This document shows positions 55,789 to 63,904 of a stretch of DNA of 64,000 bases, in pieces. Under the pieces are notes generated by a model. That model was not told where the DNA came from, ran no database searches, and saw nothing but the letters and a program-made list of their open reading frames with translations. Position numbers and translations under genes: made by a program. The stretch covers positions 31,357 to 95,356 of the forward strand of contig NZ_JBEXUX010000040.1 in assembly GCF_040629175.1 (NCBI RefSeq). The letters are read 5' to 3'. The stretch is from Embleya sp040629175. GTDB lineage: Bacteria; Actinomycetota; Actinomycetes; Streptomycetales; Streptomycetaceae. The first letter of the stretch is position 1, and each line of letters opens with the position of its first letter.

Positions 55789-56571
55789 TCAGGCGGGCGT
55801 CTTGGATCGCTGGCGGTCGGCCGCGTCCATCAGGTGGGCCGGGCGGATACAGGCCGGCATCTCGCACGCGGCCTGCACCCGGCCGTGCGGGACGCGTTCG
55901 ACGTGGACCAGCCACGAGGCTCGCGCCGGGCCGTGTTGCCGGCCGTTGATGGCGACGGTTTTCGCTGGGCCGAGCCACACCACGTGGTCGCCGTCGCGAA
56001 CGCTGTGCCGTGCGATGACCTCGGCGGCCCCCGGGTGCCGGCGCGGCGGCGCCGACGGCCGGTAGGAGTGCGCGGCGTGGCAACGGGTGCACGGCGCGGT
56101 GCCGTTGGCGAGGTGGGCCTCGTGGCCGGCGAGGGTGCCGTGCTCGATCCGCCCGCCTGCGGTGTCGGCGGCGACGGTCGCCGCGGCCGGCTCGATGAGA
56201 TCCTCCAGGCGCAGGAGGCCCCTGGTGAGGGCGATCAGCACGACGTGCATTCGGGTGTGCGCTCCGAGTTTGGCCATCAGGCTGCGGAGATATGCCTTGA
56301 CGGTCTCCTCGCTCACGCCGAGACCCGCCGCGATGCGGGCGTTGCTCAGGCTGCGCCCCACGCCCTCCAGTACCTGGGCCTCGCGCCAGTGCAGGTCGGC
56401 GACGGAGGTCCGGTTCTCCAGGCGTGCCGGTGCGGACTCCAGGACGGCGCCGAACGCGGCGAGCGCAAGGCGGTCGATCTCGGCCACGCTGACCCGCATG
56501 TCGCGGCGATCCGCCTCGTCCAGGAGCCGGGCGCGCACGTGATCCCTCAGTCGCGGCGGTGGTGTGGTCAT
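55789..56571 (-). CDS. LuxR-type HTH regulator with zinc-site tail
   Basis: The 260-residue protein has a LuxR-like HTH at residues about 60-120 (LHWREAQVLEGVGRSLSNARIAAGLGVSEETVKAYLRSLMAKLGA). The C-terminal half has HGTLAGHEAHLANGTAPCTRCHAAHSYRP and further Cys (CEMPACIRP), related to the zinc motif of the protein at 52752. A good GGGGAG precedes the ATG. It probably regulates part of this early region. Confidence 0.83.
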   Translation of the reverse strand: MTTPPPRLRDHVRARLLDEADRRDMRVSVAEIDRLALAAFGAVLESAPARLENRTSVADLHWREAQVLEGVGRSLSNARIAAGLGVSEETVKAYLRSLMAKLGAHTRMHVVLIALTRGLLRLEDLIEPAAATVAADTAGGRIEHGTLAGHEAHLANGTAPCTRCHAAHSYRPSAPPRRHPGAAEVIARHSVRDGDHVVWLGPAKTVAINGRQHGPARASWLVHVERVPHGRVQAACEMPACIRPAHLMDAADRQRSKTPA

Positions 56572-56606
56572 GGTCCGCTCCCCTCGGGCGGTCGAACGTG
56601 TGGTGG

Positions 56607-57173
56607 TCAGTTGTCGAAGTGCTCGGCGGCGTAGCGGCGCAGGAACTCGCGTCGGACGCGGTTGTGGCGCGCGTCGGCGAGCGCGTGGTGCAGGCCGGCC
56701 GGCTGTCGGGGCAGGTCCTCCGTCGACAGCCCGAGGCGATGTGCCTCCTGCGCGATGTCGTTGGTGAACATCGGGATCCCGCCGGGAAGCTGCACCATGG
56801 TTCCGAAGAGCTGGGCCAAGCACACGTGGTCGTAGGCGCCGTAGTAGGCCCACAGTTCGAGGTCGGGTGTGGCCTGGAGGAATGCGCGGACCTCGTCGGC
56901 GATCGTTTCGACCGGCTTGACCCGAGGCTTGTCCGGGTGTTCGTCGTCCCAGTCCCATACGTCCGGGCATTCGTCCACGTAGACGGATGCGATCGGCAGC
57001 GAGGGGAGGACGTTCGCCCGCAGCCAGGGGTGTCGGACGGCGGCGTACATGGTGTCCATGTCGCGAACGACGGCGTAGTACTCGCGGCCGTCGTCGGCGG
57101 CCATGCCGATGCTGATCGAGCGGATCGTGCGCCCGTCCTCGATGAACTCGAAGTCGTAGTCGACGGCGGTCAC
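56607..57173 (-). CDS. DEDDh 3'-5' exoribonuclease (Rv2179c-like)
   Basis: The 188-residue protein starts MTAVDYDFEFIEDGRTIRSISIGMAADDGREYYAV, the opening of the Rv2179c / polyadenylate-specific exoribonuclease family. Acidic residues are DYDFE, WAYYGAYDHV and HHALADARHN, giving D-E-D-D-h. It would trim single-stranded RNA 3' ends. With Ro60, Y RNAs and repair enzymes it completes an RNA-processing set. The GTG start overlaps the previous stop. Confidence 0.87.
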   Translation of the reverse strand: MTAVDYDFEFIEDGRTIRSISIGMAADDGREYYAVVRDMDTMYAAVRHPWLRANVLPSLPIASVYVDECPDVWDWDDEHPDKPRVKPVETIADEVRAFLQATPDLELWAYYGAYDHVCLAQLFGTMVQLPGGIPMFTNDIAQEAHRLGLSTEDLPRQPAGLHHALADARHNRVRREFLRRYAAEHFDN

Positions 57174-57775
57174 CGGTCGGCCACCCTGGCAAGCGCACTA
57201 CGGAGGCGGTCGATGTCGACGCCCCGCTCGTAGCCGGGCCTCAGGAAGGCGCCGATGTCGACGAGGGCGTTCCCCGGAATGCGTTCCTGCGGGTTGCGAA
57301 CCTCGACCCTGCCGTCCGCGACGCGCCATTCGGCGACAAGGTCGCCGGTGCCCTCGTCGGCGACCAGTTGCGCCGTCAACTTCAGGTAGGGGAACGCCTG
57401 GGCGATCAGCGTCCACTCGTCGGTGACCTGCTCGAACGAGGGCCACTTTCCGATGTTGTAGGTGCAGCAGCCGATCCGCCCGTCCCAGTCGCACCAGCCG
57501 TGCGGTCCTCCCACCCAGGACGACGAGATCCGGGAGTTGTAGAGGTACTCAAGAGGGATCGTTCGCATGCGCTCGATTGCCGCCACGAGTTCCGCGAGTC
57601 CGTGGCCGCGCACCTCCCTGCCGAGGACGTCACCGACCTGTCGATCCCATTCGCGGTCGTTGGTGCGCAGGTAGTAGGGGTTGGCGGTGCGGATGAGGAT
57701 CTCGTCGGCCTGCTCCGGGGTGACGTCGTTGCCGTCGACCAGGAGCAGCGGCCACTTGGTGAGGTCGGGGCTCAC
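57170..57775 (-). CDS. Hypothetical phage protein, 201 residues
   Basis: GTG start (VSPDLTKWPLLLVDGNDVTPEQADEILIRTANPYYL). The WPLLLVDG opening and REWDRQV, GHGLAELVAAIE, SRISSSWVGGPHGWCDWDGRIGC recur in actinobacterial phage and chromosome unknowns. Overlaps both neighbours by GTGA. No catalytic motif is apparent. Confidence 0.68.
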   Translation of the reverse strand: MSPDLTKWPLLLVDGNDVTPEQADEILIRTANPYYLRTNDREWDRQVGDVLGREVRGHGLAELVAAIERMRTIPLEYLYNSRISSSWVGGPHGWCDWDGRIGCCTYNIGKWPSFEQVTDEWTLIAQAFPYLKLTAQLVADEGTGDLVAEWRVADGRVEVRNPQERIPGNALVDIGAFLRPGYERGVDIDRLRSALARVADR

Positions 57776-58413
57776 TGGTCGGACTCGCCTTCCGGCATGG
57801 CCTGCCTGCGTTCGTCGTCGGTGAAGCCGTACAGGCCGGTCTCGCTGCCGCGCGCGACCATGGTTCCGGCGCGCTTGAGGGAGTCGACCGTGTTCCGGCC
57901 GCTGTAGCTCATCGAGGTGTCGGCGCGGAATCCCATGCGCCCGCCCGCTTTGATGGCGTCCTGGTCGGCCCCCAGGAACACGAACACCCAGCCGGGGTCG
58001 GGCTGTTGCATGCGTTCGATCAGCGCCCGGATGCCGTCGGGGGTGTATTCGCGCGACGCGTTCTCGTGGCCGTCGGTCTGGATGACGACGACTACCTCGT
58101 CGGGCCGCTCCTCCTCGGGCGCGCTCCGGATGCGCCCGGACTCGCGGGCGACGGTGATGCCGATCGCGTCGAGGAGCGCCGTCGAACTGCGAGGTTCGAG
58201 CCTGTAGTCGGGCACTTCGGCCAGGGGGCGGTGTTCGTAGACGGTCTCGATCAGGGTGTCGAACTGGACGAGCGTCACCGTGGTGTCGCCGGGCGCCTTC
58301 GCCTGCTCCTTGAGAAAGGCCCGGAGGCCGCCTTCCGCGTCGGTGCGCGTTTGGTCCATGGATCCGGAGCGGTCCACGATTAGCACGATGTGCCGCCGGT
58401 GGGGTTTGCTCAC
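57772..58413 (-). CDS. vWA-domain protein, second copy
   Basis: The 213-residue protein starts at a GTG (VSKPHRRHIVLIVDRSGSMDQTRTDAEGGLRAFLKEQ). DRSGS is an intact MIDAS, with VVVIQTDGHENASREYT later and VFVFLGADQDAIKAGG near the end, all typical of small stand-alone vWA proteins. It overlaps both neighbours by 4 bases, and is only distantly similar to the vWA gene at 54971. Confidence 0.87.
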   Translation of the reverse strand: MSKPHRRHIVLIVDRSGSMDQTRTDAEGGLRAFLKEQAKAPGDTTVTLVQFDTLIETVYEHRPLAEVPDYRLEPRSSTALLDAIGITVARESGRIRSAPEEERPDEVVVVIQTDGHENASREYTPDGIRALIERMQQPDPGWVFVFLGADQDAIKAGGRMGFRADTSMSYSGRNTVDSLKRAGTMVARGSETGLYGFTDDERRQAMPEGESDQ

Positions 58414-58817
58414 GAGGACTCTCCCGTGTCGATGGATAGTGCGGTCTGATTGCCGGTTCGGGCCGCGCGCCTGGCCAGGCAGCGCGAGCACAGGTCGCCC
58501 ATGTGCAGGGGCCCGCTGCCGTGCCACCACGCCTGCTGGGTCCGGACGAACTCGGCGAGGGTGCCGTGGCGTTCCATGTCGGTGACGGCCTCGTCGGTGA
58601 CGATCGGGTCGTCGACGGGGACGTGGCAGCCGCACGGGCAGCCGGCCTCCCCGCCGAGGCCCAGGGCCGCGGTGTGCGCCCAGCACGCCTGGTGTCGGTG
58701 CGCGCGGCACGCACCGCAGATGGTGGTGCGTTCGCCGAATGCGATGACGGTCTTGCCGGGCCGAAGCTCGGAATCGCCGGGCCTGTAGCCGCGGGTGCGC
58801 CCGGCGCCGCGCGTCAC
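58410..58817 (-). CDS. Cysteine-rich hypothetical protein, 135 residues
   Basis: GTG start (VTRGAGRTRGYRPGDSELRPGK). Cys/His sets ICGACRAHRHQACWAH, CPCGCHV and LCSRCLARRA give at least two possible zinc sites. Overlaps the vWA gene and the next gene by 4 bases. Likely a protein- or nucleic-acid-binding helper. Confidence 0.65.
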   Translation of the reverse strand: MTRGAGRTRGYRPGDSELRPGKTVIAFGERTTICGACRAHRHQACWAHTAALGLGGEAGCPCGCHVPVDDPIVTDEAVTDMERHGTLAEFVRTQQAWWHGSGPLHMGDLCSRCLARRAARTGNQTALSIDTGESS

Positions 58818-59473
58818 AAGCCCGCCAGGAACGCCAGCGAGGCGAAGCCGGCCTTGAGCGTCCGAGCTTCGTCGGCCGTGGCGCCGGTGGCCGGGAGCGG
58901 GCGGATGGTCAGGGGGCGGATGCCCGCGAGACTCACCGCCGGCCGGCCGGTCACCGGGTCCGTGTCGATCCTGTATCCGGCGGGGTCGAGCCAGATCGCG
59001 AACCAGCGTTCCGCCGGTTGCTCCGCGCGTCCCGGGAAGTCGTCCGGCGGCCCCCATGCGCGGCAGTCGCAGAGCGGGTTGCCGCAAGGCTCCCGCATCG
59101 CGGCCGGGGCGTGGCTGCGGTGCCGGGGCAGCACGCCCGTCAACATCGGGCATGACGAAGTCGAATAGAACGCACATTCGGGGTGCATTCCCGGCTCCGA
59201 CACCCACCCGAAGGCGAAATCCTGGTGCCGGGCGAGAACCACGATGCGGTCCCGCAGCGGGCGCCCGCACGTCTGGCACCAGCGGTCGACCAGGGCCGTG
59301 CGAACACGGTCGTGGTCGACCACGCCCAGGATCGCCGTGCCGTCACGGTGCCGCAGGCTGATCCAGGGAACGGCGTACCCACCCTGCCGGGACAGGTGTT
59401 CGAGCACGATGGGGATGGGCGGCCTGGCGTGTCTGTGGGCCGCGGTGCCGTCACCGAAGACGCGAGTTCCCAT
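58814..59473 (-). CDS. Hypothetical protein with treble-Cys region, 219 residues
   Basis: It starts MGTRVFGDGTAAHRHARPPIPIV with AAGGGG 6 bases upstream. The middle has WCQTCGRPLRDRIVVLARHQDFAFGWV, then HPECAFYSTSSCPML and CGNPLCDC, typical of a conserved Streptomyces protein family. It is the first gene after a 220-base control region, so it may head the vWA/exoribonuclease operon. Confidence 0.68.
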   Translation of the reverse strand: MGTRVFGDGTAAHRHARPPIPIVLEHLSRQGGYAVPWISLRHRDGTAILGVVDHDRVRTALVDRWCQTCGRPLRDRIVVLARHQDFAFGWVSEPGMHPECAFYSTSSCPMLTGVLPRHRSHAPAAMREPCGNPLCDCRAWGPPDDFPGRAEQPAERWFAIWLDPAGYRIDTDPVTGRPAVSLAGIRPLTIRPLPATGATADEARTLKAGFASLAFLAGL

Positions 59474-59594
59474 GGGCATCCCCTTGATGAGGCGATCCCG
59501 GGGCCGTGGCGCGGCACCGTCGGGGATCGGGCCGGCGGTTCGCCGGCGGAGTGGCGTTCGCTTCGCCTCGTTGGGCGTCACGGGTACTAGTAGA

Positions 59595-59651
59595 CGCCCA
59601 AATTTGTGCGCACACAAGTACTCAAGCCCAATTGATCGCACAATTTGGGCG
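59595..59651 (-). promoter_or_regulatory. Inverted-repeat operators upstream of the 219-residue gene
   Basis: CGCCCAAATTTGTGCG (59595-59610) and CGCACAATTTGGGCG (59637-59651) are inverted copies. A further copy in the first orientation (GCCCAATTGATCGCAC) lies between them. These AT-rich boxes stand out in this GC-rich genome. The 59474-59696 gap has no gene and is likely the main control region for the genes to its left. Confidence 0.68.
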
Positions 59652-59696
59652 AGTGATTCGCACAATCGCTCCGGGAGCCGGCTCGCCGCCCGACGG

Positions 59697-59882
59697 TCAG
59701 CGCCGGGGCTGCGCGGCCCGGACCAGAACCGCCGCGATGAGCGCGGCCGGCCACGCCACGGCGCAGACGGCGCCGGCGAGAGCGAGCGCCTGCGGGTTGG
59801 CTTGTGCCGCCGTGCCGAACAGCGCCACCCAGGCACACAGGCCGAGCCCGTAGACCACGGCCAGGATCACGACGGCGATCAC
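59697..59882 (-). CDS. Small membrane protein, 61 residues
   Basis: GTG start (VIAVVILAVVYGLGLCAWVALFG) overlapping the SLOG gene stop (GTGA). Two membrane helices, the second AGAVCAVAWPAALIAAVLV. Unknown. Confidence 0.62.
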   Translation of the reverse strand: MIAVVILAVVYGLGLCAWVALFGTAAQANPQALALAGAVCAVAWPAALIAAVLVRAAQPRR

Positions 59883-60373
59883 GTCCGCGCTCCCGCGAAC
59901 TCCACCACCAAGATGCCTGCGGCCCCGGCCAGGCGCATGCAGTTGCGGGTCCCCCGTGAGCGCCGCGACGGGTAGGCGTGCACGACGTCGGCGCCGGCCG
60001 CGACCATGTGGGCGTTCCTCCTGGGCCCGGCTCCCGGGCAGTAGTCGGCGAGCACGCCCGGGTGCATGGTGTCCCCGGGCCGGCGGCGCACCCGGTGCGG
60101 TCTCGGCGGACAGTCGTCGCCGCACGAGTCCCAGTCCGCCGGGTACGGCTCAGCCACCACGTCCCAGCCGAACCGCGCACGGGCCTGGGTCACGAAATGC
60201 CGGGCGCAACGATCCGCCCCGGTGGGGCACTCCCCCTGCATCACGACCAACCGCGCCCCGGGATGGGCGTACCGCACGCGCACGAGGCCGCGGATCACCA
60301 TGTCGCAGTCCGCGTGGTCGCGGGAGCCCGTCACGATCACGCGGACGACCCCGACGGGCGCGGCCGGGGTCAC
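59879..60373 (-). CDS. SLOG-domain protein (DUF2493-like)
   Basis: The 164-residue protein starts at a GTG (VTPAAPVGVVRVIVTGSRDHADCDMVIRGL). TGSRDH, then VVMQGECPTGADRCARHF with the P-T-G-A-D loop, and RNAHMVAAGADVVHAYP are hallmarks of the YspA/DUF2493 SLOG family, which bind nucleotides or nucleotide-derived ligands. Such proteins occur in many actinophages and sometimes in defence systems. A 4-base overlap couples it to both neighbours. Confidence 0.85.
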   Translation of the reverse strand: MTPAAPVGVVRVIVTGSRDHADCDMVIRGLVRVRYAHPGARLVVMQGECPTGADRCARHFVTQARARFGWDVVAEPYPADWDSCGDDCPPRPHRVRRRPGDTMHPGVLADYCPGAGPRRNAHMVAAGADVVHAYPSRRSRGTRNCMRLAGAAGILVVEFAGART

Positions 60374-60591
60374 GATGCGAGCGGGCAGTTCGATCCGCAC
60401 GGAAGATCCACCTCCGCCAGGTCGATGCACACGACGCAGTCGACGTCCACGTCGTCCGCGGCCCAACCCATGCCACGCAGATCCGCACCGCACAGGCCGA
60501 CATCCGGATCACAGCAACACCAGTGCACCAGTTCGCTGCCCGTGACGGACGGCACCGGTGACGCTTTCACAACCACCGCGGTCCCGGTCAC
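60370..60591 (-). CDS. Small Cys-rich protein, 73 residues
   Basis: GTG start at the GTGA overlap (VTGTAVVVKASPVPSVTGSELVHWCCCDPDVGLCGADLRG). It holds about eight Cys, including CCC and CVVC, and ends EVDLPCGSNCPLAS. Typical of small phage proteins that bind metal. Unknown. Confidence 0.6.
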   Translation of the reverse strand: MTGTAVVVKASPVPSVTGSELVHWCCCDPDVGLCGADLRGMGWAADDVDVDCVVCIDLAEVDLPCGSNCPLAS

Positions 60592-60989
60592 GACGCACCA
60601 CCGACCGCATTCGAGACGGGCCCGGCGCACGCCTCACGCGGCAATAGCGCCACCTGGCCGGCCATTTCCGGGATGGGCCGTCGCGCCGTACCCGGCTCGG
60701 TCTCGCCCGGCGCCGCCTCCTCGCGCCGCTCGGCACACACGTACTGCGTCGCCATCGTGTACAGCCCGTCGGGCGTGCGCGGCCCGTCCGCCCACTGCCT
60801 CGGCCGCCTGCCCACCAAGGCGAGCAGGATCAGCGGGCAGCCGTCCCCGTCCCGTCCCTCGCGCGTCGGCCGCTCGTGCACGCACGACGCGCAGTTCGCA
60901 TCCATCCACCCGTAGCCCTCGTCGGAGTTGGAGAACGCTGGCTCGTCGGTGGCCTCGGCCTCCAAAGCGCCGTAGTCGTCGGGGGTCAC
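60588..60989 (-). CDS. Hypothetical protein, 133 residues
   Basis: GTG start (VTPDDYGALEAEATDEPAFSNSDEGYGWMDANCASCVHERPTREG). One CASC pair with a late CP gives a possible zinc site; the C-terminus is helical and basic. Unknown; shares overlaps with both neighbours. Confidence 0.6.
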   Translation of the reverse strand: MTPDDYGALEAEATDEPAFSNSDEGYGWMDANCASCVHERPTREGRDGDGCPLILLALVGRRPRQWADGPRTPDGLYTMATQYVCAERREEAAPGETEPGTARRPIPEMAGQVALLPREACAGPVSNAVGGAS

Positions 60990-61735
60990 GCGGCAGCCTC
61001 ACCGACGGACGCCGACCGGTGGGCGTCGTACCGGGCGATGCCGGCCACGATCGCATGGCACGCCCACAGGAAAGACGGGTCGTAGTCGCGGAACGACCAC
61101 TCCCACACGTCCGAGAAACGATATCCCTCCACCCGGTCGACGGACGACACGTGCGCACGCCGAGCGTTCTCGTCGCGAATATGCCAGCAGCGCCAAAGCT
61201 CGGCGCTCCTCCGCTCGGCGAACTCGGTCGATTCCCCGCACAGGCACGACGCCTTGAACACGGCACCGAACTCGAACTCCTCCAGCAGCGACCGCGCTTC
61301 CGCCTCGTTGCTCAGGTCCTGATCCAGAACCTCGACACGAAGCGCCTTGCCCATGCCACGCGGAACCTCGCCGAAACGGACCGCGTCCACGAAGTGCTCG
61401 GTCACGACCTGCCGGAACACCGCCTCGTCGTACACCTGGCACGAGAGCCGGCCGGCCTCGGTCTTCTGGGACCAGTAATGCGGATTGATCCGGCCGCCGT
61501 CGCTTCGGAAGAACGGGAACATGTCCGAGTGCCGTGTGAAGATCCACTCGCCGCCCATGTCGCCCCGTACCGCGAGGCAACCAGGCCAGGTGACCAACTC
61601 CCACCAGAACATGGAGCCTTCCGGCGCCGGCTTCGCAAAGTGCAGGTGCCGGTACAAACCGGCGTCGTGCAGGATCGTCATCTCGTGTTTTGCCGTCTCG
61701 CGCTTGAACCGCTCGGCAATGTCGTCGTGCATCAC
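60986..61735 (-). CDS. Conserved-type phage protein, 249 residues
   Basis: GTG start (VMHDDIAERFKRETAKHEMTILHDAGLYRHLHFAKP). Many aromatic and His residues (FWWELVTWPGC, NPHYWSQK) and KASCLCGESTEFAERRSAE. It is a recurrent actinophage unknown. The overlap with the next gene decides the start. Confidence 0.68.
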   Translation of the reverse strand: MMHDDIAERFKRETAKHEMTILHDAGLYRHLHFAKPAPEGSMFWWELVTWPGCLAVRGDMGGEWIFTRHSDMFPFFRSDGGRINPHYWSQKTEAGRLSCQVYDEAVFRQVVTEHFVDAVRFGEVPRGMGKALRVEVLDQDLSNEAEARSLLEEFEFGAVFKASCLCGESTEFAERRSAELWRCWHIRDENARRAHVSSVDRVEGYRFSDVWEWSFRDYDPSFLWACHAIVAGIARYDAHRSASVGEAAA

Positions 61736-62091
61736 GCGGCACCGCCCGACTCGGCCGCAACGGCGTCCTCGACTGCGTCCTGGATCAGGCGGATCGCGGC
61801 GACACAGTCCTCACAGGTGATGGACTCGTCGCCCTTGTTGCGGGCGATGTGCTCGTAGATCCGCTCCGTCTCGCACGTGTACGGCAGGTTCGTGTTCCAG
61901 CTCGACTCCTCGACCGCGAAGCCGATCCCGATTGTGCCGAACTTGGGGAACGCCACGATCGCCTGGGAGGGACTGAGCCGCACGCGGAACATCCAGTAGT
62001 CCTCCGTGATCAGAGGAGTGAGCGCCATCGGACCCATACGCACGGTCCTGTCGGGCTGAGCCCGATCTTCAAGTACCAAATGCTTCGTCAA
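61732..62091 (-). CDS. Hypothetical protein with a TTG start, 119 residues
   Basis: GGAG lies 8 bases upstream of a TTG (LTKHLVLEDRAQPDRTVRMGPMALTPLITEDYW); no ATG or GTG nearby has such a site. The body has RVRLSPSQAIVAFPKFGTIGIGFA, an opening common in phage unknowns, and TCEDCVAAIRLIQDAVED. Coupled with the 249-residue gene. Confidence 0.65.
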   Translation of the reverse strand: MTKHLVLEDRAQPDRTVRMGPMALTPLITEDYWMFRVRLSPSQAIVAFPKFGTIGIGFAVEESSWNTNLPYTCETERIYEHIARNKGDESITCEDCVAAIRLIQDAVEDAVAAESGGAA

Positions 62092-62157
62092 CGGGTTACT
62101 CCTTGGATTCGAATCGGAGCGGGGCGGTGATGGTCGCCCCACCGGGAACCACCGCTG

Positions 62158-62700
62158 TCAGAAAGGCGGTTCGTCCGAGTAGCCGCCGGCCGGGTTGCCC
62201 CAAGGCGCGGCACCGGGGCCCGCAGGCGTCGCCCACGCGTCGTCCGCCGGAGGCGTCGACTGCGTGCTCGTCCCGGCGTATCCGCCGCCGCCCTGCTGCC
62301 GGCCGGCGCTGTACCCACCCTGACCGGCACCACCGCGACCGGCCTTCATGACCGTGACGGTCGCCCACTTCAGGGACGGCCCGATCTCGTCGACCTCCAA
62401 CTCGACGACGGTCCGCTTCTCGCCCTCCTTGGTCTCGAACGACCGCTGCTTCAACCGGCCCTGGACGATGACGCCCGTGCCGCGCTGGAGGGATTCCGCG
62501 ACGTTCTCCGCGAGTTGCTTCCAGGCCGAACAACGGAGGAACAGCGCTTCGCCGTCCTTCCACTCGTTCGTCTGACGGTCGAACGTGCGCGGCGTGGACG
62601 CCACCGTGAAGTTCGCGACAGCCGCACCGCTCGGAGTGAACCGGAGCTCCGGATCGGCGGTCAGATTGCCCACGACGGTGATCACTACTTCGCCTGCCAT
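62158..62700 (-). CDS. ssb: Single-stranded DNA-binding protein
   Basis: The 180-residue protein has an OB fold at residues 1-110 (VVITVVGNLTADPELRFTPSGAAVANFTVASTPR, LFLRCSAWKQLAENVAESLQRG), a Gly-rich linker and the acidic SSB tip DEPPF. It would coat ssDNA in replication. It lies in the early-type operon, after a 180-base gap with stem-loops. Confidence 0.95.
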   Translation of the reverse strand: MAGEVVITVVGNLTADPELRFTPSGAAVANFTVASTPRTFDRQTNEWKDGEALFLRCSAWKQLAENVAESLQRGTGVIVQGRLKQRSFETKEGEKRTVVELEVDEIGPSLKWATVTVMKAGRGGAGQGGYSAGRQQGGGGYAGTSTQSTPPADDAWATPAGPGAAPWGNPAGGYSDEPPF

Positions 62701-62830
62701 CAGGCGGCCCTCCTGGTGTTCGGTTGGTTTCTGTCCGATTTCGGTCGGATCTCGAAAGGATCTTTCTATGGCGATCGGCGCAGGTCGGGCGTAGCGTCCC
62801 TGCTCCGGTCGGCCCCCTCCGACCGGTGCC

Positions 62831-62871
62831 GGGCCCGCGTTCCCCGTCCAGGTTGGGTCGAGCGCGGGCCC
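62831..62871 (-). terminator. Hairpin between HIT and SSB genes
   Basis: Arms GGGCCCGCG (62831-62839) and CGCGGGCCC (62863-62871) flank a 23-base loop. It lies directly after the HIT stop. A T-run is not obvious, so it may be an attenuator. Confidence 0.5.
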
Positions 62872-62879
62872 TCGGCGCA

Positions 62880-63224
62880 TCAGGATGTGCGCGCCTGGCC
62901 GGTCCACGGCAACGTCAGGCCGTCTCCGGCAGTCCTGGGGACGACGTGGAGGTGGAGGTGGAACACCGTCTGGGTCGCCGCCCGGCCCCGGCTGGTGATC
63001 ACGTTGCAGTCGCCCACCTCGTCGGCGAGTTCGGCCGCGCGCTGCATGGTCGCGCCACTGACGAACTGGTCCTCGGCAATGTCGGCGACGTGCTCGCGGG
63101 GGATGACGAGGACGTGTCCGGGAGCGACCGGGTCAAGGGGGACGATCGCGAAGGCATCGCGCCATTCACGAATGAAGGTGGCGGGCGCGGCACCGCTGGC
63201 GATCTCGCAGAACACGCAGGTCAC
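62880..63224 (-). CDS. HIT-family nucleotide hydrolase
   Basis: The 114-residue protein starts at a GTG in a GTGA overlap (VTCVFCEIASGAAPATFIREW). CVFC may bind zinc, PVAPGHVLVIPREHV is family-typical, and FHLHLHVVP is the histidine triad. HIT enzymes cut nucleotide phosphoramidates and adenylated intermediates, and the aprataxin branch clears abortive ligation products. With two RNA ligases in the genome a similar clean-up role is conceivable, though not shown. Confidence 0.92.
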   Translation of the reverse strand: MTCVFCEIASGAAPATFIREWRDAFAIVPLDPVAPGHVLVIPREHVADIAEDQFVSGATMQRAAELADEVGDCNVITSRGRAATQTVFHLHLHVVPRTAGDGLTLPWTGQARTS

Positions 63225-63904
63225 TTCTGCTCCTTGGGCCGGTGGTCGGTGAGGGGCGCGGTGTCGGTGTCCGCCGCCGGCTCGGGCTGGGCATCCAGGG
63301 CGGTGACAGCGCGAACGGCCGCACGATGGCGGCGGATCGTGGCGACCAGCTCGGGGCTGAAGCGCGCCTTGGCCGCGACCTCGTCGAGGGCGTTGATGCA
63401 GGTCTCGTCGTGGGCGTGCACGTCGTCGCAGTCCCAGCCGAGGAGGATGCCCCACAGCCAGGCGTCACGGCGGTCGACTCCCCAGTCGCGAGAGTCGCTC
63501 GCCATGGTGCTGCCCACGGACTCCAGCGCGTCCCGCACGCGCTGCACGGCGGCCTCGAACCGGTCGGCCCGTTGGACGGCCTCGCAGGTCTCCCCGTTGT
63601 GGTTCTGCTCGGCGATCAGGTCGGCGTGCAACCAGTCGATCTCCCCGTACAGCGCAGCGAGTTGGTCGTCGGTGATGGCACCGGCGGTGTGCCGCGGCGT
63701 GTCGAGGTCGGCGGGCGGGGGCGGGATGGCGCCGGCGTCGACGAGGGCCTGGACGACGGCGCGGCCGACGTGCTCGCGGAGGCTGAGGGAGAACCACCAG
63801 CGCTCCCCGGTTTCGGGGGTCGCCGTGTTGAGTGCGGTGCCGACGGCGTTGCCGGCGATGGCGTCGAGGCGGCGGCGGTGCGGGTCGGCGGTGGGCTCGG
63901 TCAT
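63221..63904 (-). CDS. Hypothetical protein, 227 residues
   Basis: Starts MTEPTADPHRRRLDAIAGNAVGTALN and is largely helical (VVQALVDAGAIPPPPADL, DRFEAAVQRVRDALESVG, WGILLGWDCDDVHAHDETC). Parts of this pattern recur in Streptomyces phage unknowns. It overlaps both neighbours by ATGA or GTGA. Confidence 0.66.
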   Translation of the reverse strand: MTEPTADPHRRRLDAIAGNAVGTALNTATPETGERWWFSLSLREHVGRAVVQALVDAGAIPPPPADLDTPRHTAGAITDDQLAALYGEIDWLHADLIAEQNHNGETCEAVQRADRFEAAVQRVRDALESVGSTMASDSRDWGVDRRDAWLWGILLGWDCDDVHAHDETCINALDEVAAKARFSPELVATIRRHRAAVRAVTALDAQPEPAADTDTAPLTDHRPKEQK

